64,000 nucleotides of DNA from Planomonospora parontospora (GCA_014647935.1 BMQD01000007.1:1-64000); one strand, 5' to 3'; numbered from the stretch's first letter, positions 28,154 through 39,684 are shown. The notes: a model not told the origin generated them from the sequence alone. Program-made: numbers and translations.

Positions 28154-29022
28154 GAGAGCGGGAGCCCGCGTTCGTCATCGTCACCGGCATGTCGGGGGCG
28201 GGACGGAGCACGGCGGCCAAGGCACTGGAGGACCTGGGCTGGTTCGTCATCGACAACCTGCCCCCGGGGCTGCTGTTCGCCATGGCCGAGGAGGCCGGGC
28301 GGGTCAAGCTGGCCGCCGACAAGGTGGCCGCGGTGGTCGACGTGCGCAGCCTCGCCTTCACCACCGACCTCAACGCCGCGATCGAGGAGCTGGACGGGCG
28401 CGGCGTCGCCGTACGGGTGGTGTTCCTGGAGGCCAGCGACGAGGGGCTGGTCCGCAGGTTCGAGAACGTCCGGCGTCCCCACCCGCTCCAGGGGGACGGC
28501 CGCCTGGTCGACGGGATCGCCCGCGAACGCGGCATCCTGCGCGACGTCCGGGCCAACGCCGACCTGGTCATCGACACCTCCAACCTCAACGTCCACGAGC
28601 TCCGCGGCAAGATCGTCGCCTTCTTCGGCGGCGAGGACCGGCCGGGCCTGCGGGTCAACGTGGTCTCGTTCGGGTTCAAGTACGGCCTGCCCGTGGACGC
28701 CGACCTGGTGGTGGACTGCCGCTTCCTGCCCAACCCGCACTGGGTGCCCGAGCTGCGCCCGATGAACGGGACCGACGCCGCCGTACGGGATTACGTCCTG
28801 GAGCAGGCGGGCGCCAAGGAACTGCTCGACGCCTACGAGGAGGTGGTCGGCATCATCTCCGCCGGATACGCCCGCGAGGGCAAGAGCTACGCGACGCTGG
28901 CCGTCGGCTGCACCGGCGGCAAGCACCGCAGCGTGGCCATGGCGGAGCAGATCGGTGCGCGCCTGCGCGACCGGGGCGGCATGGACGTGCAGGTGAGCCA
29001 CCGGGATGTGGGCCGCGAGTGA
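28150..29022 (+). CDS. rapZ: RapZ family P-loop NTPase / RNase adapter
   Basis: A 290-residue protein. N-terminal P-loop kinase-like domain with TGMSGAGRSTAAKALEDLGWFVIDNLPPGLL (Arg replaces the usual Lys of Walker A, as is common in actinobacterial members). Walker B-like VVDVRS. The C-terminal domain has SFGFKYGLPVDADLVVDCRFLPNPHWVPELR and the conserved CTGGKHRSVAMAE. E. coli RapZ steers RNase E toward GlmZ and binds GlcN6P; the actinobacterial role is not settled. Conserved order rapZ-yvcK-whiA; the overlap with yvcK is 4 nt (GTGA). Confidence 0.95.
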   Translation: MREREPAFVIVTGMSGAGRSTAAKALEDLGWFVIDNLPPGLLFAMAEEAGRVKLAADKVAAVVDVRSLAFTTDLNAAIEELDGRGVAVRVVFLEASDEGLVRRFENVRRPHPLQGDGRLVDGIARERGILRDVRANADLVIDTSNLNVHELRGKIVAFFGGEDRPGLRVNVVSFGFKYGLPVDADLVVDCRFLPNPHWVPELRPMNGTDAAVRDYVLEQAGAKELLDAYEEVVGIISAGYAREGKSYATLAVGCTGGKHRSVAMAEQIGARLRDRGGMDVQVSHRDVGRE

Positions 29023-29978
29023 CCGGAGGTCTCAACGGCGGGCCGGGGGGCGGTCCCGGGGCCGTGGCGCTGGGCGGGGGGCACGGGCTCTACGCCTCGC
29101 TCTCCGCGCTGCGCAGGGTCACCTCGCAGCTGACGGCCGTCGTCACCGTGGCCGACGACGGCGGGTCCAGCGGGCGGCTCCGCCGGGAGCTGGGCGTGCT
29201 GCCCCCGGGAGACCTGCGGATGGCCCTGGCGGCCCTGTGCGGAGACGACGAGTGGGGGCACACCTGGAGCGAGGTCGTCCAGCACCGGTTCCGCAGCGAG
29301 GGCGAGCTGCACGGCCACGCGGTCGGCAACCTGCTCATCGTGGCGCTGTGGGAGAAGCTCGGTGACACGGTCGCCGGGCTGGACTGGCTCGGGCGGCTGC
29401 TGGGCGCGCACGGCCGGGTGCTGCCGATGTGCTCGGTCCCGCTGGACATCGCCGCCGAGGTCGAGCTGGACGGCGAGATCAGCACGGTGCACGGCCAGGT
29501 GGCCTGCGCCCTGACCCCCGGCCGGGTCCGGGCCATCTCGCTGGTCCCGGAGGACCCCCCGGCCTGCCCGGAGGCGGTCCGGGCGGTCCTGGACGCCGAC
29601 TGGGTCGTCCTCGGCCCCGGCTCGTGGTTCACCAGCGTCCTGCCGCACCTGAAGGTGCCCGAGCTGGCCGACGCCCTGCACTCCACCCGGGCCCGGCGCC
29701 TGGTGACGCTGAACCTCGCGCCGCAGCCGGGGGAGACCGACGACTTCTCCCCCCAGCAGCACCTGGAGGTGCTGCGACGGCACGCACCCGCCCTGGAGGT
29801 CGACGTGGTGCTGGCCGACACCGGCGTGGTCGACGACCGGGACGAGCTGGAGAAGGCTGCCGCCGCGCTGGGCGGACGCCTCGTGCTGGCCGACGTGGCG
29901 GCCGCCGACGGCTCGCCGAGGCACGATGCACGACGTCTTGCCTCGGTCCTGGACGAGATTTTCCATGAGAAGCGTTGA
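29019..29978 (+). CDS. yvcK: YvcK/CuvA family UDP-GlcNAc-binding protein (gluconeogenesis factor)
   Basis: A 319-residue CofD-like protein. Family blocks: ALGGGHGLYASLSALRR, VTVADDGGSSGRLRRELGVLPPGDLRMALAAL, GNLLIVALWEKLGD, and VLGPGSWFTSVLPHLKVPELADAL. In Bacillus and mycobacteria the protein supports growth on gluconeogenic carbon and cell-shape control and binds UDP-sugars. The start is GTG 29019. The 93-nt gap to whiA may hold an internal promoter. Confidence 0.94.
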   Translation: MTGGLNGGPGGGPGAVALGGGHGLYASLSALRRVTSQLTAVVTVADDGGSSGRLRRELGVLPPGDLRMALAALCGDDEWGHTWSEVVQHRFRSEGELHGHAVGNLLIVALWEKLGDTVAGLDWLGRLLGAHGRVLPMCSVPLDIAAEVELDGEISTVHGQVACALTPGRVRAISLVPEDPPACPEAVRAVLDADWVVLGPGSWFTSVLPHLKVPELADALHSTRARRLVTLNLAPQPGETDDFSPQQHLEVLRRHAPALEVDVVLADTGVVDDRDELEKAAAALGGRLVLADVAAADGSPRHDARRLASVLDEIFHEKR

Positions 29979-30071
29979 TCCTGGTAAGCCCGGCCCAGGA
30001 GTGCGAGAAACTTCTGTGAGCCTGATGTATCTCGGGCCGCAGGGGGTTCACATGGGGGAGGACGAACGCGC

Positions 30072-31052
30072 ATGGCGATGACAGGTGTGGTGAAGGACGA
30101 GCTGAGCAGGCTGCCGGTCCTGAAACCCTGCTGCCGGAAGGCCGAGGTGTCGACGCTCCTGCGGTTCGCGAGCGGGCTGCACCTGGTGGGCGGGCGGATC
30201 GTGATCGAGGCGGAGCTGGACACCAACGTCACGGCGCGGCGGCTCATCAAGGACATCGGCGAGGTGTTCGGCCACAAGGCCGAGGTGCTGGTCCTGGCCC
30301 CCGCCGGGCTGCGCAAGGGCTCCCGCTACGTCGTCCGGGTCTACCGCGACGGCGAGGCCCTGGCCCGTCAGACCGGGCTGATCGACAACCACGGCCGCCC
30401 GGTCCGCGGCCTGCCGCGCCAGGTGGTCGCCGGGGCCACCTGCGACGCCGAGGCCGCCTGGCGGGGCGCGTTCCTGGCCCACGGTTCCCTCACCGAGCCG
30501 GGCCGCTCGATGTCGCTGGAGATCACCTGCCCGGGACCGGAGGCGGCCCTCGCGCTGGTCGGGTCCGCCCGGCGGCTGAAGATCCACGCCAAGGCCCGCG
30601 AGGTGCGCGGCGTCGACCGGGTGGTGGTCCGCGACGGCGACGCGATCAGCGCGCTGCTGACCCGGCTGGGCGCCCACGACAGCGTGCTGGCCTGGGAGGA
30701 GCGGCGCATGCGCCGGGAGGTGCGCGCGACGGCCAACCGCCTGGCCAACTTCGACGACGCCAACCTGCGCCGTTCGGCCCGGGCCGCGGTCGCCGCGGGC
30801 GCGCGGGTCCAGCGGGCCCTGGAGATCCTGGGAGACGACGCGCCCGAGCACCTGGTGATCGCCGGCCGGCTGCGGGTGGAGCACAAGCAGGCGTCCCTGG
30901 AGGAGCTCGGCCAGCTCGCGGATCCGCCGCTGACCAAGGACGCCATCGCCGGCCGGATCCGGCGCCTGCTCGCCATGGCGGACAAGCGCGCCCAGGACAT
31001 GGGCGTGCCCAGTACCGAGGCGAACCTCACGGTGGACATGCTGACCACCTGA
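30072..31052 (+). CDS. whiA: Sporulation transcription regulator WhiA
   Basis: A 326-residue DNA-binding protein. Two degenerate LAGLIDADG homing-endonuclease-like domains ([40 protein letters not shown]) precede a C-terminal helix-turn-helix ([34 protein letters not shown]). In Streptomyces WhiA works with WhiB to switch growing hyphae to sporulation septation, activating ftsZ and other genes. Its presence supports a sporulating actinomycete host. Last gene of the uvrC-rapZ-yvcK-whiA run. Confidence 0.96.
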   Translation: MAMTGVVKDELSRLPVLKPCCRKAEVSTLLRFASGLHLVGGRIVIEAELDTNVTARRLIKDIGEVFGHKAEVLVLAPAGLRKGSRYVVRVYRDGEALARQTGLIDNHGRPVRGLPRQVVAGATCDAEAAWRGAFLAHGSLTEPGRSMSLEITCPGPEAALALVGSARRLKIHAKAREVRGVDRVVVRDGDAISALLTRLGAHDSVLAWEERRMRREVRATANRLANFDDANLRRSARAAVAAGARVQRALEILGDDAPEHLVIAGRLRVEHKQASLEELGQLADPPLTKDAIAGRIRRLLAMADKRAQDMGVPSTEANLTVDMLTT

Positions 31053-31135
31053 CCGCCCCGCGACGGCGGGTGCGCCGCCACTGCGGGACGACGGGCGGCC
31101 GGGGCGAGGGGCGACGGCGGGCGCCGTCGCGTGAC

Positions 31136-31198
31136 GGTCCCGGACATGACGAGAGCCGGGCCTGGGTCGGGGCGCCGGCTCTCGTCATGTCCGGGACC
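31136..31198. terminator. Perfect 24-bp-stem bidirectional terminator
   Basis: Left arm 31136-31159, 15-nt loop, right arm 31175-31198, perfectly complementary. It lies between convergent whiA (+) and the membrane protein gene (-). Confidence 0.85.
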
Positions 31199-31221
31199 GG
31201 GGTCCGGAAGGCGCGGAAGGG

Positions 31222-31722
31222 CTACGCCGGGTTGTGCGGCTTGAAGTAGTCCGTCGGGGCCTCGTCCTGCTGCGGGGAGGACGGGTCGGCCAGGGACTCC
31301 CGGGCGGCCTTGACGCGGCTGTTCACGAAGCTGAAGCCCGCGGCGCCGGCGATCGCCCAGAAGAGCAGGGTCACCGGATCCTGGGCGACGAGGTCGGGGA
31401 ACTCCTGGGCCTTGGGCAGGAGCTCGCTGAGGGGCGATCCTCCGGGGTTGACGAAGGGCTCCCAGGCGTCGCCGATGAAGACGCCGAGACCGGCTCCGGC
31501 GAAGGAGAACACCGCGGCCAGGGCGGGCAGCACCGGGCTGGTCGGGCGGACGGCCATCATCGCCAGGCCGACCAGGACGCCGACGCCGATCGCGGCGATG
31601 CCGATCTGGTAGTCGGTGACGCCGATGACGGCGCCGTAGGCGGCGGCGCCCACGAGCGCGGCGACCAGGCCGGCGACGGAGCCGAGGACGAGACCGCTCC
31701 CGGATCTGGAGGTGGAGGTCAT
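31222..31722 (-). CDS. Four-helix membrane protein of unknown function
   Basis: A 166-residue protein with four hydrophobic segments (GLVLGSVAGLVAALVGAAAYGAVIG, IGIAAIGVGVLVGLAMMAV, VLPALAAVFSFAGAGLGVFIG, LLFWAIAGAAGFSF). A loop between helices 3 and 4 is Pro/Glu-rich, and the tail is charged and ends in DYFKPHNPA. Start ATG 31722. It is divergent from gap across a 228-nt spacer. No family recognised with confidence. Confidence 0.75.
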   Translation of the reverse strand: MTSTSRSGSGLVLGSVAGLVAALVGAAAYGAVIGVTDYQIGIAAIGVGVLVGLAMMAVRPTSPVLPALAAVFSFAGAGLGVFIGDAWEPFVNPGGSPLSELLPKAQEFPDLVAQDPVTLLFWAIAGAAGFSFVNSRVKAARESLADPSSPQQDEAPTDYFKPHNPA

Positions 31723-31841
31723 TGCAGGTCCTTGCAGGGATGGGATGTGTTTACCGTGACGAGTCGGGCACTTTACTGCAAACGTGCGTGAAGGACTCGC
31801 GATTTACGGGAGAGTCCGAAGAAAGCGAACGGGGGACCGCA

Positions 31842-34142
<2,301 letters not shown>

Positions 34143-34221
34143 GGGTGGGCCGAGGCAGCCGGCGGGGCACCCCGCACGGGACGAGCGCTCCGCGGAGCGG
34201 GCGAGGAGCGGTGGGAGACAG

Positions 34222-35007
34222 ATGACTGCAGGACGCAAGCCTCTCATCGCCGGCAACTGGAAGATGAACCTCAACCACCTCGAGGCCATCGCCACCGTCC
34301 AGAAGCTGGCGTTCGCGCTGAACGACAAGGACTTCGACCGGGCCGACGTCGCCGTGCTGCCGCCGTACACCGATCTGCGCAGTGTGCAGACGCTGGTGGA
34401 CGGCGACAAGCTGCGGATCCTGTACGGCGCGCAGGACCTGTCGTCGTACGACGGCGGCGCCTACACCGGGGAGATCTCCGGGGCGATGCTGGCCAAGCTG
34501 GGGTGCACCTTCGTCACGATCGGGCACTCCGAGCGGCGGCAGTACCACCGCGAGGACGACGAGCTGGTCAACGGCAAGGTGCTGGCCGCCTACCGGCACT
34601 CGCTCACGCCGATCCTGTGCGTGGGGGAGGGCCTGGAGGTCCGCCGGTCCGGAGGCCACGTGGCGCACAGCGTCGCCCAGCTCGAGGGGGCGCTGCGCAA
34701 GGTCACAGCCGAGCAGGCGGCCTCGATCGTGCTGGCCTACGAGCCGGTCTGGGCCATCGGCACCGGTGAGGTGGCGACCCCGGCCGACGCGCAGGAGGTC
34801 TGCGGGGCGCTGCGCTCCAGGCTCGCCGAGCTGTACGACGGCGAGGTGGCCGCGGCCGTCCGCATCCTCTACGGAGGATCGGTCAAGTCCGACAACATCG
34901 CCGGCATCATGGCCCAGCCCGACGTGGACGGGGCCCTGGTTGGCGGGGCGAGTCTGGACGCGGCCGAGTTCGCCAGGATCTGCCGGTTCGGGGAAACATC
35001 CGGCTGA
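34222..35007 (+). CDS. tpiA: Triosephosphate isomerase
   Basis: A 261-residue TIM-barrel enzyme. [10 protein letters not shown] carries the catalytic Lys, [11 protein letters not shown] the His, [13 protein letters not shown] the Glu, and [13 protein letters not shown] the phosphate loop. The start ATG 34222 has GGGAG upstream. It lies 79 nt after pgk; the spacer has a short hairpin but no clear promoter, so co-transcription with gap-pgk is likely. Confidence 0.97.
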   Translation: MTAGRKPLIAGNWKMNLNHLEAIATVQKLAFALNDKDFDRADVAVLPPYTDLRSVQTLVDGDKLRILYGAQDLSSYDGGAYTGEISGAMLAKLGCTFVTIGHSERRQYHREDDELVNGKVLAAYRHSLTPILCVGEGLEVRRSGGHVAHSVAQLEGALRKVTAEQAASIVLAYEPVWAIGTGEVATPADAQEVCGALRSRLAELYDGEVAAAVRILYGGSVKSDNIAGIMAQPDVDGALVGGASLDAAEFARICRFGETSG

Positions 35008-35019
35008 GTGAGCCGTTCG

Positions 35020-35051
35020 GAGGGTACGACTTGACAGCAGGTCGTACCCTC
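35020..35051 (+). terminator. Hairpin terminator after tpiA
   Basis: An 11-bp perfect stem (35020-35030 with 35041-35051) and 10-nt loop, 12 nt past the tpiA stop, followed by TTAGAG. Confidence 0.75.
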
Positions 35052-35139
35052 TTAGAGCAGGTTTGAATCGTCACGCCTCTGGCGTCATACAGGGATCGCG
35101 CCCGGACGCGGGTCGCGCACATTAGGAAACAGGTCAACG

Positions 35140-35370
35140 GTGACAATCGGAATCTCCATCGCCCTCATCCTGTCGAGCATGCTGATGATCTTGCTCGTGC
35201 TGCTCCACAAGGGCAAGGGCGGCGGTCTGTCGGATCTGTTCGGCGGCGGGTTCTCGTCGTCGTTCGGCGGCTCCTCCGTGGTGGAGCGCAACCTCGACCG
35301 GCTCACCATCATCACCGGGGTGGTCTGGTTCGTGTGCATCATCGCGCTGGGCCTGCTCCTGAAGCCCTGA
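35140..35370 (+). CDS. secG: Preprotein translocase subunit SecG
   Basis: A 76-residue membrane protein with two transmembrane helices (IALILSSMLMILLVLL and ITGVVWFVCIIALGLLL) separated by the glycine-rich GKGGGLSDLFGGGFSSSFGGSSVVERNLDR loop that defines SecG. It is an accessory subunit of the SecYEG channel. GTG 35140. The tpiA-secG-rbpA order is typical of actinomycetes. The hairpin after tpiA suggests its own promoter. Confidence 0.94.
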   Translation: MTIGISIALILSSMLMILLVLLHKGKGGGLSDLFGGGFSSSFGGSSVVERNLDRLTIITGVVWFVCIIALGLLLKP

Positions 35371-35451
35371 TTCGGCTTGCCGGAAGCATGACAGTGGTAC
35401 AGCCCTTCCCCGTATCCCGAGCGGGAGGGCCATCGAGCGAGGAGTACATCC

Positions 35452-35799
35452 GTGGGTAGTGGCAACGCGATCCGTGGCAGCCGTGTCGGCGCCGGCCCGA
35501 TGGGAGAGGCGGAGCGTGGCGAGGCGGCTCCCCGTGTAAGGGTCCCGTTCTGGTGCGCGAACATGCACGAGACGCGTCCCAGCTTCGCCAGCGACGCGGC
35601 CATCCCGGAGTTCTGGGACTGCCCCCGCTGCGGCCTCCCGGCGGGTCAGGACGAGGCCAACCCGCCGGCTCCTCCTCGTAACGAGCCGTACAAGACGCAC
35701 CTCGCCTACGTGAAGGAGCGTCGCAGCGACAAGGACGGCGCGCAGATCCTGGCCGAGGCCCTGGAGCGCCTGCGCTCCTCCTCGCGTCCGATCTACTAG
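35452..35799 (+). CDS. rbpA: RNA polymerase-binding protein RbpA
   Basis: A 115-residue actinobacterial transcription factor that binds RNA polymerase and the principal sigma factor and stabilises open complexes. The zinc-binding core has CANMHE and CPRCG. Next come the basic linker and the sigma-interaction region AYVKERRSDKDGAQILAEALERLR. GTG 35452 with AGGAG 7 nt upstream. Its presence restricts the host to Actinobacteria. Confidence 0.96.
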   Translation: MGSGNAIRGSRVGAGPMGEAERGEAAPRVRVPFWCANMHETRPSFASDAAIPEFWDCPRCGLPAGQDEANPPAPPRNEPYKTHLAYVKERRSDKDGAQILAEALERLRSSSRPIY

Positions 35800-35845
35800 C
35801 CGTCGAGGCGGTCGCGTCCCGGCTCCGGCCGGGACGCACGCGCGC

Positions 35846-35881
35846 GGAAGGCCCCCGGGGGTGACACCCCGGGGGCCTTCC
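35846..35881. terminator. GC-rich hairpin terminator after rbpA
   Basis: Inverted repeat with a 15-16-bp stem and a loop of about 4 nt, 46 nt past the rbpA stop and just before the stop of the convergent kinase gene. Confidence 0.8.
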
Positions 35882-35892
35882 GCGTCGCAGGG

Positions 35893-36861
35893 CTACCGGT
35901 CGACCGCGTCGGCCGTGCCGGTCAGGCGGAGCAGTTCCAGGTCCGCACGGCGGGGCAGGCTCTCCCAGTCGCCCTGCGCGGTCACCGCACACGCCCCGGC
36001 GGCGCAGGCGGTGGCCAGGCGTCGTTCGGGCGAGGCCCCGTCCAGCCAGTCGGCCAGCCAGCCCGCGGCGAAGGCGTCACCGGCCCCGACGGGGTCGAGC
36101 TCGGTGACCCGGTACGGCCCGGCGCGCCGTACCTGTCCGTCGGAGAACTCCAGCGCGCCGCGGGCCCCGAGCTTGACGAGCACGTGGCGCGGTCCCAGCG
36201 CGGCGAGGGCCCGGGCCGCTTCGGCGGGATCCCCGCCCGGAGCGTCCTGCCCGCCGGTGAACAGGCGGGCCTCGGCCTCGGTGGCGAACAGCACGTCGGC
36301 GGCCTCGACGGTCTCGCGCAGCACGGCGGCGGCCCGCTCCGGCGGCCAGAGGGCGCGGCGGTAGTTGACGTCCATCGAGACGGGCACCCCCGCCGCGCGC
36401 GCCTCCGCCACCGCGGCCCGGACCGCCTCGAGGGCCGACGCCGAGAGCGCGGGGGTGATCCCCGTGACGTGCAGGACGCGGGCCGAGCGGATCAGCTCCG
36501 GGTCGAGGTCGTCCGGGCAGAGCCGGGAACCCGCGCTCGCCGCCCGGTAGTAACGTACGTCCACCGCCTCTGAGGTGCGCCGTCCCTTGACCATCAGACC
36601 GGTGGGCGCGTCCGGGTCGACCACCGCCCGGGAGACGTCGACGTGCTCCCCGGCCAGGGTGGAGCGGACCATCTCGCCGAACTCGTCGGCGCCCACCCGG
36701 CCGATCCAGGCCGCCCGCAGGCCCAGCCGGGTGACGCCGATCGCCGCGTTCGACTCGGCGCCGCCCACACCGAGGTCGAAGTCGCGGGCGTGCCGGAGCA
36801 GGCCGATACGGCGGGCGGTGAACAGGGCCATGGTCTCGCCGAGGGTCACCAGGTCGGTCAT
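35893..36861 (-). CDS. PfkB family sugar kinase, 2-keto-3-deoxygluconate kinase-like
   Basis: A 322-residue ribokinase-fold enzyme. The N-terminal VTLGETMALF and GGAESNAAIGVTRLGLRAAWIGRVGADEFG, and the C-terminal PfkB signature DPVGAGDAFAAGWLADWLDG with the catalytic Asp, are present. The TLGETMALF start and overall layout resemble KdgK. The substrate is inferred only from similarity. ATG 36861 overlaps the IclR stop by 4 nt, making it the last gene of a three-gene operon. Confidence 0.87.
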   Translation of the reverse strand: MTDLVTLGETMALFTARRIGLLRHARDFDLGVGGAESNAAIGVTRLGLRAAWIGRVGADEFGEMVRSTLAGEHVDVSRAVVDPDAPTGLMVKGRRTSEAVDVRYYRAASAGSRLCPDDLDPELIRSARVLHVTGITPALSASALEAVRAAVAEARAAGVPVSMDVNYRRALWPPERAAAVLRETVEAADVLFATEAEARLFTGGQDAPGGDPAEAARALAALGPRHVLVKLGARGALEFSDGQVRRAGPYRVTELDPVGAGDAFAAGWLADWLDGASPERRLATACAAGACAVTAQGDWESLPRRADLELLRLTGTADAVDR

Positions 36862-37787
36862 CGGGGGGCTCCCAGCTTTCTGGAGATCACCAGGGCGGCC
36901 CGCGCCACCATCGGCCCCAGGCCGCGCACCCGCGCGGCGGTGATCCGCGAGGTCAGACCGGAGACGGAGACGGCGGAGACCGCGCTGTCGTCGTGGTTGA
37001 AGATCGGCGCGGCCACGCAGCGGACCTCGGGCTCGTTCTCCCGGTCGTCGACCGCGTAGCCGCGCTGCCGGATCCGGGCCAGCTCACCGCGGAGCCGGTC
37101 GGGGTCGGTGATCGTGTGGCGGGTCAGGGCGGGCAGCCCGGCGGCCACGACCCGCTCGACGGCCTCCTCGGGCTGCCAGGCGAGGATCGCCTTGCCGACC
37201 GCGGTGCAGTAGAGCGGGCTCCGGCTGCCGATCCGGGAGGCCATCCGGACCGTCGCCTCGTTCTCCACCTTGTCGATGTAGACGACGTACGGCGGGTCGT
37301 GGACGACCAGGTGGACGGTCTCGCGGACCTGGAGCATCAGCCGGCGCGTCTCCTCCGCGGCCACGGTCCTCAGGTCGAGCGTGGACAGGTAGGCCTGGCC
37401 GAGGCGGAGCGTGCCGTGGCCCAGCCGGTAGGCCCCGCTCCTGCGGTCGCGTTCCAGGAGCCCGGCCTCCAGCAGCGGGGCGGTCAGGCGCAACACGGTG
37501 CTCTTGGACAGGCCGAGCGCCTCCGCCAGCCGCGACAGCGAGAGCCCCTGGCCCGCGCCCGCGTGGTCGCGCACGTACTCCAGTACGGCCAGCGCCCGCC
37601 GGAGCGAGGCCGACTGGTTGCGCTCCCCGCCGCCCGTCCTGCCCTGACCCGGTCCCGTGCCGGGGCTCAGGTCGTGTTCGCGCTCTCTGCCGGGACTCTG
37701 CGCCTGCACCTGTTTCCGTTCCTGTTCTCGGTCGTGGTCGTGGTCGTGGTCGTGGTCGCGGCTCCGGCCGGGACCGGGGGCGTTCAC
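36858..37787 (-). CDS. IclR family transcriptional regulator
   Basis: A 309-residue regulator. Winged helix-turn-helix at ~60-120 (ALAVLEYVRDHAG...LSLSRLAEALGLSKSTVLRLTAPLLEAGLLERD), then an effector-binding IclR domain (GSRSPLYCTAVGKAILA, GYAVDDRENEPEVRCVAAPIF). The N-terminal ~50 residues are odd: a DHDHDHDHD tract, encoded by GGTCGT repeats at 37730-37753, and an Arg/Glu-rich stretch. GTG 37787 overlaps the deacylase stop (GTGA), so the extension is probably real. The palindrome at 39452-39468 ahead of the operon is its likely operator. Confidence 0.9.
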   Translation of the reverse strand: MNAPGPGRSRDHDHDHDHDREQERKQVQAQSPGREREHDLSPGTGPGQGRTGGGERNQSASLRRALAVLEYVRDHAGAGQGLSLSRLAEALGLSKSTVLRLTAPLLEAGLLERDRRSGAYRLGHGTLRLGQAYLSTLDLRTVAAEETRRLMLQVRETVHLVVHDPPYVVYIDKVENEATVRMASRIGSRSPLYCTAVGKAILAWQPEEAVERVVAAGLPALTRHTITDPDRLRGELARIRQRGYAVDDRENEPEVRCVAAPIFNHDDSAVSAVSVSGLTSRITAARVRGLGPMVARAALVISRKLGAPR

Positions 37788-39400
37788 CGCGGCCTCAGCG
37801 GCCGGCCGGGGCGGGCCCCGGTGAGGGCACCGCCCGCCAGCACCGGCACGCCCCCGACCAGTACGTCGTCGATGCCCTCGGCGAGAACGCGCGGCCGGGA
37901 GTAGTCGGCGGTGTCGGCCACCTTCCCGGGGTCGACCACCACCAGGTCCGCGGCCATGCCGGGACGGATCTGCCCCCGGTCCGGCAACCGGAAGCGGCGG
38001 GCCGGACCGGAGGACAGGTGCGCGACGGCCTCCTGCCAGGTCCAGTCGCCGAGCTCGCGGACGTGGCGGCCGAGGAAGCGGGCGAAGGCGCCGAAGGCCC
38101 GGGGGTGAGGGTGGCCGCCGATGTGGATGGCGTCGGATCCGCCGAGGTGGGCGGGGTGCCGCAGCAGCAGGCGCATGGAGGCGTCGTCGTTGCCGGGCGG
38201 CTGGGCGAACACGCAGCTGGCGGCCAGCCCGGTCGCGATCAGCAGGTCCGCGCAGAAGTCGGCCGGTCCGCGCCCGGCTTCGGCCGCGGCCTCGGCCAGC
38301 GTCCTGCCCTCGGTCCAGGCGAACTCGGCGGCGGGGACGTGCGCGAGCACGGCGCGCCGCCAGAGCGTGGGGTCGGTCTCACGGGCCAGGCGGCGCCGTA
38401 CCGCGGGATCGTGCAGCAGCGCCACCGTGCGGTCCAGGTCGGGGCGCGCGGTCCCGTCCCCGGCCCCGCCGGGTGTCCCACCGAGGCCGTCGCCGGTCCG
38501 GCCGTCCGGCCCGGGGCCGGGGACGCCGGGGCCGTCGAGGTCGCGGGGAAGGGCGACCATCGCCAGGATGCTGAACCCGCTGAGATAGGGATAGCTGTCG
38601 AAGGTCACGTCCAGGCCCGCCGCGAGGGCGCGGTCGACCATCCCCGCGAGCCGTTCACCGGGACCGTGGTAGTGGGAGACGTGCAGCGCGACCCCGGCCC
38701 GCTCGGCGATCGCCCGTGCCTCGGCCATGCCCGTGGCGGCGGCCTCCTCGTACCCCCGCATGTGGGTCACGTAGGGCAGACCGGCCCGGGCGACGGGCGC
38801 GCACAGCGCGGCGAGTTCGGCGGCGTCGCCGTACCGCCCGGGGACGTACTCCAGGCCGCTGGACAGGCCCGCGGCCCCGTCCTCCAGCCCCTGCTCCACC
38901 AGGCGGAGCATCGCCGACGGATCGCCGGAGGCCGCGTGGCGGACCGTCCCGTGCGGGACGAGGTAGACGGTGTTGAGGGCGGTCGCGCGGTCGTAGGAGG
39001 CCAGCAGGTCCGCCACGCTCACCGGCCCGCCGTCCAGGGCCGGATGCGCGCCGTTGATCGCGGCGAAGTAGCGGGTGACGAAGCGCAGCGTCTCGGGACC
39101 GGAGGGGGCGAAGGAGAGGCCGTCCTGCCCGAGCACGAACGTCGTGACGCCCTGCCGGAGCACCGCCAGCTGCACACCGGGGTCGAGCACGGTCGCGTCG
39201 CCGTGGACGTGGGCGTCGATGAAACCGGGGACCACCAGCCGCCCGGCGGCGGCGACCGTGGCCGCGGCGGTACGGGAACCCCCGGAGGACAGGTCGCCGA
39301 CCGCCTCGATCCGGCCGTCGCGGACGCCGACATCGGCGGGGTAGGGCGGGGCGCCGGTGCCGTCCACCACCCGGCCGCCCTCGATGAGCACGTCGAACAC
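37784..39400 (-). CDS. N-acyl-D-amino-acid deacylase (D-aminoacylase)-like amidohydrolase
   Basis: A 538-residue metal-dependent amidohydrolase. FDVLIEGGRVVDGTG at the N-terminus, FIDAHVHGDATVLD with the first metal His pair, GLSSGLEYVPG, THMRGYE, HVSHYHGPG, and a terminal IRPGMAADLVVVDPGKVAD are D-aminoacylase features. A Gly/Pro-rich insertion of about 35 residues lies near residue 300. I chose GTG 39400, with TACCGT 7 nt upstream suggesting leaderless expression. GTG 39409 and ATG 39439 are alternatives, and the frame runs open to 39493. Translationally coupled to iclR and the kinase. Confidence 0.85.
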   Translation of the reverse strand: MFDVLIEGGRVVDGTGAPPYPADVGVRDGRIEAVGDLSSGGSRTAAATVAAAGRLVVPGFIDAHVHGDATVLDPGVQLAVLRQGVTTFVLGQDGLSFAPSGPETLRFVTRYFAAINGAHPALDGGPVSVADLLASYDRATALNTVYLVPHGTVRHAASGDPSAMLRLVEQGLEDGAAGLSSGLEYVPGRYGDAAELAALCAPVARAGLPYVTHMRGYEEAAATGMAEARAIAERAGVALHVSHYHGPGERLAGMVDRALAAGLDVTFDSYPYLSGFSILAMVALPRDLDGPGVPGPGPDGRTGDGLGGTPGGAGDGTARPDLDRTVALLHDPAVRRRLARETDPTLWRRAVLAHVPAAEFAWTEGRTLAEAAAEAGRGPADFCADLLIATGLAASCVFAQPPGNDDASMRLLLRHPAHLGGSDAIHIGGHPHPRAFGAFARFLGRHVRELGDWTWQEAVAHLSSGPARRFRLPDRGQIRPGMAADLVVVDPGKVADTADYSRPRVLAEGIDDVLVGGVPVLAGGALTGARPGRPLRPR

Positions 39401-39451
39401 GGTGGACACGGTAGAGGGCCCGTGCGCGCGGTACCACATTCGCGGCACGGC

Positions 39452-39468
39452 GTTGTGCACTGCACAAC
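39452..39468. promoter_or_regulatory. Palindromic operator upstream of the deacylase-iclR-kinase operon
   Basis: GTTGTGCACTGCACAAC, perfect 8-bp arms around a central base. It lies about 50 nt before the chosen start. IclR-family repressors commonly bind such short palindromes; autoregulation by the operon's IclR is inferred. The 39401-39727 divergent region otherwise holds only the EF-hand gene promoter. Confidence 0.65.
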
Positions 39469-39684
39469 ATGCTGAGAGAAGCCTTCCGCTCATCGCTGCC
39501 TGGTCGACGTCCGGTCGATGTCCGGCGGCCTGCGGGGCAGGCCGGGAGAAGAAGGTGTGGGGAGGACCGAGCTCCGGGGCCGGGGTGAAGGGGAGGGGGC
39601 GGCGGGAGGGCCGCGTCCCGGAGCCGCGGGGAGGAGCACGGCTTCCGGACGGGAGCCCGTCTTCTCGCCCGGCCGGGACTCCCG

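Noticed and set aside
25866-28733. 955-codon minus-strand frame opposite uvrC/rapZ
   Set aside because: Antisense shadow of two well-supported genes; Arg/Pro/His-rich and without motifs.
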